Positions 19,401 to 26,602 of a stretch of 64,000 nucleotides of DNA are shown here, piece after piece. Every line of letters starts with the position of its first letter. Within the stretch, counting starts at the first letter, position 1. The translations under genes and the position numbers were made by a program. The notes beneath the pieces are model-generated. The model had not been told where the DNA came from and made no database searches. It saw nothing but the letters and a program-made list of their open reading frames with translations. The DNA is from Flavobacteriales bacterium. Its GTDB lineage: Bacteria; Bacteroidota; Bacteroidia; Flavobacteriales_D; Sanyastnellaceae. The DNA lies in the NCBI GenBank assembly GCA_018402085.1, contig JAGYJM010000002.1:1240001-1304000 (forward strand). Reading direction: 5' to 3'.

Positions 19401-19746
19401 TCTCTCCCGTTCCGACCCATACGATGTTCGGATTGGAAGGAGCGAGGCTCACACAGCCAATAGAGTACGACGATTGACCGTCAAAAACAGGAGAGAAGGT
19501 GGTGCCGCCATTTTCTGTTTTCCAAACGCCGCCTGAAGCAACGGCCAGGTAAAAAATGTGTGGCTTCACCGGGTGCACGGCGAGGTCAGCAATGCGGCCT
19601 GAGGTCAGCGCCGGACCGATGCTTCGGAAAGACAATCCGTTGATGGCTTCAGGTTCGTATGCTTTAATATCGTCGCTCTTGCGTTTTTGAGCGTTGGTCG
19701 AAAAGGTGAGCATTAGGCACACCAGGAGAAGAAAACTTGCTCTCAT
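16477..19746 (-). CDS. large exported BNR/sortilin-like beta-propeller protein
   Basis: 1089 residues with a signal peptide (LVCLMLTFSTNAQ). The mature part has repeated BNR/Asp-box units such as GVWKTENGGTTF, GVYKSTDGGKSW, GIYKTSDGGSNW, AIYKSEDGGANW and GFYRSDDRGESW, forming two propellers as in VPS10/sortilin-type proteins, to about residue 730. The remainder has a beta domain (VRKIKQSASKGMHRIYWNLRH) and a helical C-terminus. Members of this group are often called glycosyl hydrolases, but no catalytic residue set is visible. No T9SS sorting domain is present. Confidence 0.8.
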   Translation of the reverse strand: MRASFLLLVCLMLTFSTNAQKRKSDDIKAYEPEAINGLSFRSIGPALTSGRIADLAVHPVKPHIFYLAVASGGVWKTENGGTTFSPVFDGQSSYSIGCVSLAPSNPNIVWVGTGENNNQRSVAYGDGVYKSTDGGKSWTNMGLGQSEHIGMIAIHPTNPDIVYVAAYGPLWSAGGERGIYKTSDGGSNWERILEVSEHTGFNEIHMDPRDPNLLYATAHQRRRHVFTYLDGGPESAIYKSEDGGANWRKLSNGLPSNDLGRIGIDISPADPDVVYAIVKATDNGGFYRSDDRGESWKKMSAHQTSGNYYQEILCHPYDVDVVFSMDTWLHHTEDGGKTFQQTGEKSKHVDNHCMWIDPNHPEHWLVGCDGGLYETFNAAGDWKYYPNLPITQFYKVAVDNEEPFYNVYGGTQDNNTQGGPSRTTSQHGILNSDWFITNGGDGFKPAIDPVDPNIVYGQAQYGWLVRYDKASGERVAIRPQPSRDEAPYRWNWDAPLIISPHNYTTLYFAANRVFKSTDRGDSWQTISPDLTRQLDRNQMKVMGKIWGPDAVMKNMSTSIYGNIVALEESPVAEGLLYAGTDDGLIQVSEDGGSNWTDYGKFPGVPERTYVNMIRASLHDANTVYAVFNNHKNGDFKPYVLKSTDRGASWVSIASNLPERGSVYAIVQDHLVPELLFIGTEFGVFFTNNGGDSWTQIKRGLPPIAVRDMEIQKRENDLVLATFGRGFYVLDDYSPLRDLNEELLNKSAHIFPVKDALLYIEDNRYGGRGKSSQGEMFYTAENPEFGAAITYYYGDELKTLKQQRKEAESEARKAYEDEYYPSLEELRKEDREEEPYLIFVIKDSQGNTVRKIKQSASKGMHRIYWNLRHTTTSPIKLSESVPGRYSSPDEGMLALPGTYSVEIFKNVNGVFTSVHEAVNFEVKPLNRQTLLAKDREEVLAFQQEVAELSRSLGGTNKLYSETEEKLKFMEQAVKTYPTAPLNLMENVNEFEEEMYELRLILFGDPTRSSREFETSPSLNDRLGYAAYATWWNTAEPTKTARNQFEIAKQDYSELLNRMRTLVANVNALEKKLVELKVPYTPGRDAGWGNE

Positions 19747-19846
19747 GCTATGTAATTGAAAATTCGAGAGCGAAAAGATAAGGAATGATCAGTGCCTTCA
19801 ACCAATCAAAGGCTGAACTCCAGCTAGGAGTAATGCATCGAAGAAC

Positions 19847-20644
19847 TCAAGGGTTATAGTACTGCAGGGCTTCGGGCATGAACGCATTCAAATCTTGAAT
19901 GCGCGTGTCATGGTTGGGGTGGGTTGATAAAAACTCAGGCGGTTGCGCGCCTCCTCCTCCACTCATGCGCGTCCAGAAACCCGGAGCCTCTTGAGGATTG
20001 TAACCAGCTATGGCCATAAAAACAAGCCCCATTTTATCGGCTTCACTTTCGTGCTGTCGGCTAAACGAAAGAGCACCCAGTGTGGTGCCGACGCCGTATG
20101 ACATGAGAAAGAGATCCTGAGCCTGCTGCGGACGATCATGGAGCAGTGTGGCGAGTGTCACTCCTCCGGCTTGAATAATGAGTTGCTGACTCATGCGTTC
20201 ATTTCCGTGACGGGCAATGGCGTGCGCAATTTCATGTCCCATAACCACCGCGAGACCTGCTTCGTCTTCACATACCGGCAAAATACCGGTGTAGAAAACG
20301 ATTTTACCACCGGGCATACACCAGGCATTCACCGCCGGGTCATTGACAAGGTTGAACTCCCAGTTGAACCCGGCAATGCGGTTTTCCATGTGGTTATTGT
20401 GCATATACGTCTGAACGGCAGTGGCGATGCGTTCACCCACTCGTTTTACCATGGCTGCGTCAGGATCCGAATCTGATACCACCGAGTTTTGACTAAGAAA
20501 GTTATTGTATGACTGGTAAGACATGGCCATCATCTGACTTTCAGGAAGCAGGTTCATTTGCTTTCTTCCGGTGATAGGAACGGTGGCGCAAGAGATCAGG
20601 TAAGCAATCAACGCAAATAGAAAGAGAACGCGTAGCTTTTTCAT
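19847..20644 (-). CDS. M48-family metallopeptidase lipoprotein (BepA/LoiP-like)
   Basis: 265 residues. Signal peptide ends in the lipobox LISC (Cys19), followed by TVPITGRKQMNLL, the usual N-terminal motif of M48B lipoproteins. The zinc motif HEIAH is at 137-141, with AWCMPGGKIVFYTGIL before it and EADKMGLVFMA providing the third ligand Glu. Family members act in the periplasm in outer-membrane protein quality control. It follows clpS by one base, suggesting an operon pairing a protease adaptor with a protease, though they act in different compartments. Confidence 0.9.
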   Translation of the reverse strand: MKKLRVLFLFALIAYLISCATVPITGRKQMNLLPESQMMAMSYQSYNNFLSQNSVVSDSDPDAAMVKRVGERIATAVQTYMHNNHMENRIAGFNWEFNLVNDPAVNAWCMPGGKIVFYTGILPVCEDEAGLAVVMGHEIAHAIARHGNERMSQQLIIQAGGVTLATLLHDRPQQAQDLFLMSYGVGTTLGALSFSRQHESEADKMGLVFMAIAGYNPQEAPGFWTRMSGGGGAQPPEFLSTHPNHDTRIQDLNAFMPEALQYYNP

Positions 20645-20645
20645 A

Positions 20646-20939
20646 TTATTGAATCTCTGCCGTCAGCCCACGATCGAGTAAGGCCGTGCACATGGGTTCA
20701 AGTTTTTCGAAAGTTCCTTCTTTAACGGCACATTTGCCCTTGAAGTGTACAATGAGGGTGCATTGTTCTGCCTGTAGCGGGTCATGCCCACACACAGACA
20801 TGAGACTTTCAATGACAAAGTCAAAGGTGTTCACTTCGTCGTTGAACAGAACCAGCTTCTTCTCATCCACCTCTTCCGTAAGTTCGATGGTTTCTTCGAG
20901 TTCAGCAGGATTCGAACCATTTTCAATCAGCCACATCAT
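20646..20939 (-). CDS. clpS: ATP-dependent Clp protease adaptor ClpS
   Basis: 97 residues from the chosen start. KKLVLFNDEVNTFDFVIESL contains the N-degron pocket motif (N-D-E/D), and CGHDPLQAEQCTLIVHFKGKCAVKEG the rest of the ClpS fold. ClpS delivers N-degron substrates to ClpAP. The frame stays open to 21071, but the extra 44 residues are unlike ClpS. The start at 20939 is supported by a -7 box (20946-20953) six bases upstream. Confidence 0.92.
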   Translation of the reverse strand: MMWLIENGSNPAELEETIELTEEVDEKKLVLFNDEVNTFDFVIESLMSVCGHDPLQAEQCTLIVHFKGKCAVKEGTFEKLEPMCTALLDRGLTAEIQ

Positions 20940-20945
20940 AGGATG

Positions 20946-20953
20946 CAAAAATA
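20946..20953 (-). promoter_or_regulatory. -7 box TATTTTTG for clpS
   Basis: Exact TAnnTTTG on the minus strand, six bases before the clpS ATG; it decides the start codon against the longer frame. Confidence 0.55.
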
Positions 20954-21051
20954 ACACAATACAATCCCAAATTGCTTTCTTAAAGGTATAAGAATGCGAT
21001 GAACAAGCACCTCTGTGCGTTGTTCTTAAAAATAAAAGAATCGCAGTCAAG

Positions 21052-21819
21052 ATGGAAAATACACCCGACATCGTCGTTATCGCCGACGAGGCGAAAGTGA
21101 AGGCAGAATTGGAATCATTGCTGACTGCGCTAGGTTACGACCTGGAGGTCTTCGATGAATTTCCGTCACCTGAGGCTTTTCAAGCCTCCGGACAATTTCC
21201 CGATTTGCTCTTTCTACAGGTAAACCCTGAAAATTTTGAAAGGGCAGAACAGATCGTGAAGGCTGCTAACCAATACCGCAAAACCCCTGTTATTTATTTG
21301 ACAGACAACAAAGAAGAAGTTTTCTTCTCTCGAGTGAAAGATACCCGGCCTTTTGGCTTTATCACGAAACCGCTTGATCTTGGAGGCATTCGCCGTATTG
21401 TAGAATTAGCTCTGCTCTATGATGCAGGAACGGTGCGCACAGGTGAAGACACCGTAATAACAACTCCTTTCTCGTTTCAGGAGAATGCAGCACAGGGACA
21501 TGAAACCTATTTCTTTACGAAGGTTGGAAACAAACTCAAGAAGATTGCTATCGACGAGGTACACTACGTTGAGGTGGAAGGAAAGTATAGTAGCATCTTT
21601 CTAGACGGACGCAAGTTCAATGTAAAAGCAAGCCTTAAGGAGTTGCTGGAAAAATTCCCAAGTGATCGCTTTGTGCGCGTGAGTCGAAATTACATTGTCA
21701 ACCTTGAATTCATTGATCACATTGATACCATGCAGTATTTGGTCAAAGTCGCCGATCGTGAAATTCCGATCTCACGAACTTACAAAGACGAGTTAATGAA
21801 CCGCATCAGTCTCCTCTGA
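21052..21819 (+). CDS. LytTR-type DNA-binding regulator with degenerate receiver domain
   Basis: 255 residues. Residues 5-120 have the receiver fold: IADE for the acidic pair, VIYLTDN with the conserved Thr and FGFITKPLD with the Lys. However the phosphoacceptor position in PDLLFLQVNPENF is Gln56 instead of Asp, so it probably cannot be phosphorylated there. Residues 150-255 are a LytTR domain (KIAIDEVHYVEVEGKYSSIFL, FVRVSRNYIVNLEFIDHI, REIPISRTYKDEL) that binds direct repeats in promoters. No histidine kinase is adjacent. The stop abuts that of the convergent OmpA-like gene. Confidence 0.88.
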   Translation: MENTPDIVVIADEAKVKAELESLLTALGYDLEVFDEFPSPEAFQASGQFPDLLFLQVNPENFERAEQIVKAANQYRKTPVIYLTDNKEEVFFSRVKDTRPFGFITKPLDLGGIRRIVELALLYDAGTVRTGEDTVITTPFSFQENAAQGHETYFFTKVGNKLKKIAIDEVHYVEVEGKYSSIFLDGRKFNVKASLKELLEKFPSDRFVRVSRNYIVNLEFIDHIDTMQYLVKVADREIPISRTYKDELMNRISLL

Positions 21820-24027
21820 TTAGGGATTTCCGATTTCTGCTGCCAGGGTTAATTCGAATGGCTCTTTGCGAACATTCGTGAATAGCAGCACTTGTCTTGC
21901 GACCATACCACGCTCTTTGGCGGGGTTAAATGATACGTCGATGCGTGCTTGCTCCCCGGGGGAAACAGTCTCCTTGCTGATCATTGGAACAGTGCAACCA
22001 CACCTGCTCTGCACAGAGTCAATTTGAAGTGTGTCTGTGCCCACATTCGTTAGTATAAAGTGAGTTTCTACCGATTCAGCAGAAGACAGTGATCCGAAAT
22101 CATGAATTCTGCGGTCAAAATCAATAGCTGCAAACAGACTGTCAGGTATGCCGCGCTGCACGTTTTGTATCTCGATCTTTCTCTCCATGCGTGCACCGCG
22201 CGAATAGATCGATTGCTGCTCGTTGCTTAAATCATCACTCACCGAACGGTCAGCTCGGTACTCCCCAAAAGGAACCCCCTCAAAACGCAAGGTGGCATGG
22301 TTGTCAGCGTCTTGTACAATGTATGATAGCAGGGCTCCCTCGTTCCAGGCAGACAAGTAATTGACGAGACTCGAGATGCGCCTTCTGGTAAGATTTACGT
22401 TGTAATCACTTTTAGCTCTTGGAGACGCAAACCCTTTTATTGTCAATACAATACTATATCCTTTCTCAAGCTCTACTTTAAGTCTCTGGGCAAACTCTTT
22501 GAGGTCATCCATCCCACGGTCTACATTGTATCGGAAAAAGTCGTTCACGTCATATTCGGCGTCTTCTTTTTCCTCACCCCGAAGCCCTCTGCTGTTCTCT
22601 TTTTCATATTTCTTCTCGAGCGCCAAATAGGAGTTATAACATTCAGCATAGCTTAAAGTAGTCGAAGTGTCACGTGTGTTAGGGTTTGGCTCGTCGTTAT
22701 GAAAATACAATGTCACGGGCAGAAATTCATTTAATTGGCGAAGTGAAACCACTATCTCAGGTTCTTCAACCGGAAGCGAATCCCTGAAAATGACCTGATA
22801 AAGGTCATTGCAACAATAGCCTTCTTCTTCCATTCCGCCTTTACGATTGGAAGCCAGAAGGGCTGATCTGGTCGCCTCAAAATAGCGGTAGTAAAGGTCG
22901 TTATTGGGAGAATTAATAGGGTAACCTAAATTTTCCGGAAGGTCGAAACTCCTCGGGTAACCTTTTGAACGAAAGACATCCAATCCGCCAAAACCCACAT
23001 GCCATTCACTGCTGTAATACAGATAGTTATCTGCGTAAAACGGAGTCAACTCGTTGTCAGGAGTATTCACGTTATCTCCGGCATTTACCGGTGGTCCCCA
23101 TTCTCCCGCTTCGTTTCGCAACGACCACCAGATGTCCAGCTTTCCGCGTGTTCCCGGACGATCACTCGCAAAGTACAGCACTTCCTGCCCTTTGTACATT
23201 CCTATCCACGGCTGCGTGCAGTACACACCCTCCTGGTTGATCGTCGGAATACTCCGTCCTGCTTGAATACGGCCTTCTACAACATCAGCTTCGAGAATTC
23301 TACAGATGCTGTCCGGACATTCAGTATAATAGGCACGAGAGCCGTCAGGTGAAAACACAAGGTTACCACTGTCAAAAGGTTTTTCCCATTGCGCGGTGAA
23401 TGGTGTATCGCGGGTGAGGGTCGAGTCTTGCAAGGTTGCGCGAAGCGTTCCGAGGCGTTGTTCGCTGCTGACATCCGTAGTGTAGTACATCAGACTGTCA
23501 TTGATCAAGAAGGGAGCAATTTCAGCACGGGTGGTATTTATATCGCCCAGAAATGGGCGGATGCGAACGCTGCCTGTGCTCCGACGGGCGTTGATGGAGA
23601 AATCGCAACTCTCCATCTGCTGAAGGCTTTTTTGATAGAGGTAGCCTTCTTTGTCTCTTTTCTGTTTCTTGCTGAATTTCTTATAGTTACGAAGTGCTTC
23701 GCGATATCGTTCGTTGTGCATTTGAACCTCCCCCAGGTAATACAGGCTCATTGGGTATAGCCGGCCTTTGTCTTTGTCATAGGCTTTCTGATACAGCCAT
23801 TCTGCAAGCTGGTAGCGCCTCGCATTCCGAGAAGCATCAGCATAACTCACGGTCAGATTAAAATCACTGCTGTCTAGTGACCAGGCCTCAGAAAAATATT
23901 CTACCGCATTCAGGTACTCTTCATTTTCCAGAGCATCTTCTCCAAGGGCAACCCATTGTTTGTATGTCTGCGCCATAAGCGCGGGGTAAAACACCACCAG
24001 GGCAAATAAAAGGCATGCACGTCTCAT
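21820..24027 (-). CDS. envelope protein with TPR, PD40 propeller, OmpA-like and DUF1573 domains
   Basis: 735 residues with a signal peptide. Order: TPR repeats (about 25-145), PD40/WD40-like propeller (about 160-400; GSRAYYTECPD, LYFASDRPGTRGKLDIWWS, YYSSEWHVGFGGLDVFRS), an OmpA-like peptidoglycan-associating region (about 500-600; IVLTIKGFASPRAKSDYNVNLTRRR without its first four bases of context), then a C-terminal DUF1573/Ig-like domain (FGSLSSAESVETHFILTNVG, RCGCTVP). The TPR-PD40-OmpA order resembles PorE of the T9SS; the DUF1573 end is not part of PorE as I know it. Probably a periplasmic protein linking peptidoglycan to an outer-membrane system. Confidence 0.8.
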   Translation of the reverse strand: MRRACLLFALVVFYPALMAQTYKQWVALGEDALENEEYLNAVEYFSEAWSLDSSDFNLTVSYADASRNARRYQLAEWLYQKAYDKDKGRLYPMSLYYLGEVQMHNERYREALRNYKKFSKKQKRDKEGYLYQKSLQQMESCDFSINARRSTGSVRIRPFLGDINTTRAEIAPFLINDSLMYYTTDVSSEQRLGTLRATLQDSTLTRDTPFTAQWEKPFDSGNLVFSPDGSRAYYTECPDSICRILEADVVEGRIQAGRSIPTINQEGVYCTQPWIGMYKGQEVLYFASDRPGTRGKLDIWWSLRNEAGEWGPPVNAGDNVNTPDNELTPFYADNYLYYSSEWHVGFGGLDVFRSKGYPRSFDLPENLGYPINSPNNDLYYRYFEATRSALLASNRKGGMEEEGYCCNDLYQVIFRDSLPVEEPEIVVSLRQLNEFLPVTLYFHNDEPNPNTRDTSTTLSYAECYNSYLALEKKYEKENSRGLRGEEKEDAEYDVNDFFRYNVDRGMDDLKEFAQRLKVELEKGYSIVLTIKGFASPRAKSDYNVNLTRRRISSLVNYLSAWNEGALLSYIVQDADNHATLRFEGVPFGEYRADRSVSDDLSNEQQSIYSRGARMERKIEIQNVQRGIPDSLFAAIDFDRRIHDFGSLSSAESVETHFILTNVGTDTLQIDSVQSRCGCTVPMISKETVSPGEQARIDVSFNPAKERGMVARQVLLFTNVRKEPFELTLAAEIGNP

Positions 24028-24057
24028 CGCTCACGAATGTAGCGAATGCGTCTGAAA

Positions 24058-24465
24058 TCAGCTCTTTACTCCTGAACCGGGATTCAAAAAAGTGTAACTC
24101 ACAAACTGCACATGCTTCACCTTCTCCAGAATATCCAAATCAAATGACAGCCCACTCTGCAGGTTTACCAGCTCCGCACGATCCGCCAATTGTACGATAG
24201 CGTAATGCTGGGTACGCGGAAAAAAGCCACCGTGCTTCACTTTGATGATGTCATTTACAAAGAGCGGACGCTGCCGGTTGTCGTATCGTCCGATACAAAC
24301 ATCGACTTGCTCGTGCTGAATGGCAGTGCCATTCCACCAGAAAAGGTCTTTACTAAAATACAGCCGACCGGATTCTTCGCGGCGATAACCGGCAATTTTA
24401 GTACCGTTGCGCAAGCGCTCGAGTGACTTGATTTTTACGCTATGTGGTGAGCCAGACATATGCAT
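24058..24465 (-). CDS. YopX-like domain protein
   Basis: 135 residues. VDVCIGRYDNRQRPLFVNDIIKVKHG resembles the closing motif of YopX proteins (I/Y-T-G-x-x-D-x-N-G-x-x-I-Y-x-G-D-I-V-K), preceded by LERLRNGTKIAGYRREESGRLYFSKDLF. YopX proteins are mostly phage or mobile-element genes of unknown function; here the neighbours are ordinary chromosomal genes. The start could also be the Met two codons later. The call is moderate because the match is short. Confidence 0.5.
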   Translation of the reverse strand: MHMSGSPHSVKIKSLERLRNGTKIAGYRREESGRLYFSKDLFWWNGTAIQHEQVDVCIGRYDNRQRPLFVNDIIKVKHGGFFPRTQHYAIVQLADRAELVNLQSGLSFDLDILEKVKHVQFVSYTFLNPGSGVKS

Positions 24466-24614
24466 TAAGCAGGGGAGAGGGGTGCTTTGTTCGAATCAGA
24501 ACACGTTTTGAACCCTATTCAATCTGACATGATTTCGTTCACCCGGCATTCTGAATCCGGCGAACGTTCATGTTAGAAGCGACCTTTTGCAACGCCTGAT
24601 GAAATGCGTAGTCC

Positions 24615-25472
24615 TCAGTCGAGCGGCACACCGGCGAATTTTCCGCGCTGGTAGTCGTCAATGGCTTCCCGGATCTCTTCCTGGGTGTTCATTACGAACG
24701 GACCGTAACTTACAACAGGCTCCTGCAGGGGGGTACCGTGAGCGAAAATGACTGTTGACGCATCCAGCGCTTTTGCGCTGATCAATTCACCTTCAGAGCT
24801 GAAATGCACGCGTTCAAAGGCTGAAGCGCTTTCACCGTTCACTTCAAGTTCGCCTGAAGCGACATAGAACAACACCTGGCGCGATCCGGGCACACGGAGC
24901 TCAATGCACTGTCCCGGTTGGAAGGTGATCCAGGACGTGAAAAGGCCGGTCATGCTGTCAATCGGCCCCTTGTGGCTGTGGTAATCGCCGCTGATCAGGT
25001 GGAGGGTGGCAGGGTCGTCACCCGGCTGAATGTTTGGTAGCTCATTGAAATGGAGTCCGCGATAAGCCGGCTCCGTCATTTTGAGCTTCGAAGGAAGGTT
25101 CATCCACAACTGAAGGATGTCGACAGTACCGCCCGTTTCGCGAAAAGCATCGCTACTTTCTTCAGCGTGAATAATACCTCTGCCGGCCGTCATCCATTGC
25201 ACGCCGCCCTTTTCACTGCGGTGCTCCTTTCCGGTGTTGTCGCGATGCACAAGTTCACCGTCGAGAATGAAGGTCAGCGTCTCAAAACCGCGGTGGGGAT
25301 GTGGCCCGAAGGGCAATCCGCTGTTATTCGGTTCAAAACGCTGCGGACCATGGTGATTCAGCAGCAGAAACGGATCTAGATCGATCCCCTGAACAGGAAA
25401 GACCTGACGTGTCATGAGGTTTCCAATATCGTGTCGGGGTGCGCTGTGTATGCGCTCAATTCTTCGTTCCAT
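24615..25472 (-). CDS. pirin family protein (bicupin, quercetinase-like)
   Basis: 285 residues. DPFLLLNHHGPQ, GLPFGPHPHRGFETLTFILDGEL, GGVQWMTAGRGIIHAEES and FTSWITFQPGQCIEL match pirin; the two His and later Glu in PHPHRGFE/HAEE form the metal site. Bacterial pirins can have quercetin 2,3-dioxygenase activity or bind metabolic enzymes. The start at 25472, not 25487, is supported by a -7 box at 25477-25484. A palindromic element (24761-24779) encodes SAKALDA near the C-terminus. Confidence 0.9.
   Translation of the reverse strand: MERRIERIHSAPRHDIGNLMTRQVFPVQGIDLDPFLLLNHHGPQRFEPNNSGLPFGPHPHRGFETLTFILDGELVHRDNTGKEHRSEKGGVQWMTAGRGIIHAEESSDAFRETGGTVDILQLWMNLPSKLKMTEPAYRGLHFNELPNIQPGDDPATLHLISGDYHSHKGPIDSMTGLFTSWITFQPGQCIELRVPGSRQVLFYVASGELEVNGESASAFERVHFSSEGELISAKALDASTVIFAHGTPLQEPVVSYGPFVMNTQEEIREAIDDYQRGKFAGVPLD
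24761..24779 (-). repeat. 19-bp hairpin-GGATG element, copy 7
   Basis: Stem AGCGC, loop AAAA, GGATG on the minus strand; read in the pirin gene as SAKALDA. Confidence 0.85.
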
Positions 25473-25476
25473 TGCA

Positions 25477-25484
25477 CAAATATA
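25477..25484 (-). promoter_or_regulatory. -7 box TATATTTG for the pirin gene
   Basis: Exact TAnnTTTG on the minus strand, four bases before the ATG. Confidence 0.55.
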
Positions 25485-25486
25485 CA

Positions 25487-25499
25487 TACATTAAATGTA
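25487..25499. promoter_or_regulatory. possible operator: inverted repeat TACAT-3-ATGTA
   Basis: Perfect 5-bp inverted repeat with 3-bp spacer just upstream of the pirin -7 box, in an AT-rich stretch with further TACAT-like words. It could bind a repressor; no regulator gene is adjacent. Confidence 0.25.
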
Positions 25500-25542
25500 C
25501 CTACATATATATATTAGTCGTGTAGAAGATGTTGAAATGATC

Positions 25543-25561
25543 TGCGCAAAAGCGCAGGATG
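25543..25561 (+). repeat. 19-bp hairpin-GGATG element, copy 8 (intergenic)
   Basis: Stem TGCGC, loop AAAA, GGATG on the plus strand. It is the one copy that is clearly intergenic, between pirin and the AlbA_2 gene. Confidence 0.85.
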
Positions 25562-25604
25562 GCTTACGGAGTCGTTCTAACTTTAAGGCTTAAAGCACAT
25601 AGAG

Positions 25605-26558
25605 GTGAAGGATCCGATACGTGTAGAATATCCGCTGAAGGTTCGCAAGTATACCAAGGCGCACCTTGAGTACCTGATTCGCTCTCAGGCAGAAGAGTCT
25701 GTGCACATTGAATTCAAAAGTGGCAGTGCACTGGGTCGAACCGATAACAAGAAGAAGGAAATCAGCAAAGACGTAAGCAGCATGGCCAATGCTGACGGCG
25801 GCATCATCATCTACGGACTTACCGAGCGTGACCACAAGGCTTCCGGCTATGGTTTTATTGACGGTAACAAGTATCCGAAAGAATGGCTTGAGCAAGTCAT
25901 CAACTCCAAGATTAAGCGCCGTATTCCTGATTTGACCATTGATGTCATCCGTATACAGAATAAACTGACGCAAAGTATTTATGTAGTGCGCATACCGCGG
26001 TCACCAGAAGCTCCGCACATGGCGAGTGACGGCCGCTATTACAAGCGGTACAATTTCGAGTCAGTACAGATGGCAGAATACGAGGTTCGCGACCTTTTCA
26101 ACCGCACCAGTGAAACACGGCTGAAGCTGTTGCCGGTTGAATTTAAAGGTGAAGTGATTGAAAATGGTACAGCAGGCATAGGTACATATCGCCTTCATGT
26201 GGTACTGGATGTTCACAATGTGAGCAGAAGCATTGAGAGTGTCTATAAAACCATCCTGCGGCTTCCCGCAGAAGTATTTGAGAACAGCAAGGCTAATGGG
26301 CTCGACCGTTACTTCAGGAAATATAAGAAAGGCGAGGCGCTCTTGAATATTCCGGCAAGCACGCCGCTTTTCCCGCAAGAGGTCAATACGCTGGCCAACT
26401 TCTACCTTGATGTTCGCAAAGAACATCTTGACAGCCTTTCAAAGCTCCCGATGAAGATTCGTTTCTACTACAGCAACGGTATTTATGAGCTCGAATACTA
26501 CCTCGATACCAAGCTGAAAGTGCAGGGCAAGCAGCTAAGGGTAGGGGATTTTGCTTGA
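25605..26558 (+). CDS. Schlafen AlbA_2-domain protein
   Basis: 317 residues from a GTG start. Residues 15-150: LEYLIRSQAEESVHIEFKSG, KEISKDVSSMANADGGIIIYGL and PRSPEAPHMASDGRYYKRYNFE, the AlbA_2 (divergent AAA_4) domain, seen in ATP-binding or nucleic-acid-binding regulators. The second half (EFKGEVIENGTAGIGTYRLHVVLDVHN) looks like a beta-sandwich of unknown type. Not obviously part of a defence cluster. A variant palindromic element lies at 26252-26270. A GTCTGGN heptamer array follows the stop. Confidence 0.75.
   Translation: MKDPIRVEYPLKVRKYTKAHLEYLIRSQAEESVHIEFKSGSALGRTDNKKKEISKDVSSMANADGGIIIYGLTERDHKASGYGFIDGNKYPKEWLEQVINSKIKRRIPDLTIDVIRIQNKLTQSIYVVRIPRSPEAPHMASDGRYYKRYNFESVQMAEYEVRDLFNRTSETRLKLLPVEFKGEVIENGTAGIGTYRLHVVLDVHNVSRSIESVYKTILRLPAEVFENSKANGLDRYFRKYKKGEALLNIPASTPLFPQEVNTLANFYLDVRKEHLDSLSKLPMKIRFYYSNGIYELEYYLDTKLKVQGKQLRVGDFA
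26252..26270 (-). repeat. 19-bp hairpin-GGATG element, copy 9 (variant loop)
   Basis: Stem TGCGG, loop GAAG, GGATG on the minus strand; the AlbA_2 gene reads it as ILRLPAE. Confidence 0.55.
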
Positions 26559-26561
26559 TCA

Positions 26562-26589
26562 GTCTGGGGTCTGGTGTCTGGGGTCTGGA
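26562..26589 (+). repeat. heptamer array, four units GTCTGGN
   Basis: Units GTCTGGG, GTCTGGT, GTCTGGG, GTCTGGA in tandem directly after the AlbA_2 gene, in the 44-bp gap before the convergent GT2 gene. Confidence 0.8.
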
Positions 26590-26602
26590 GACCGGGTGAA
26601 TC

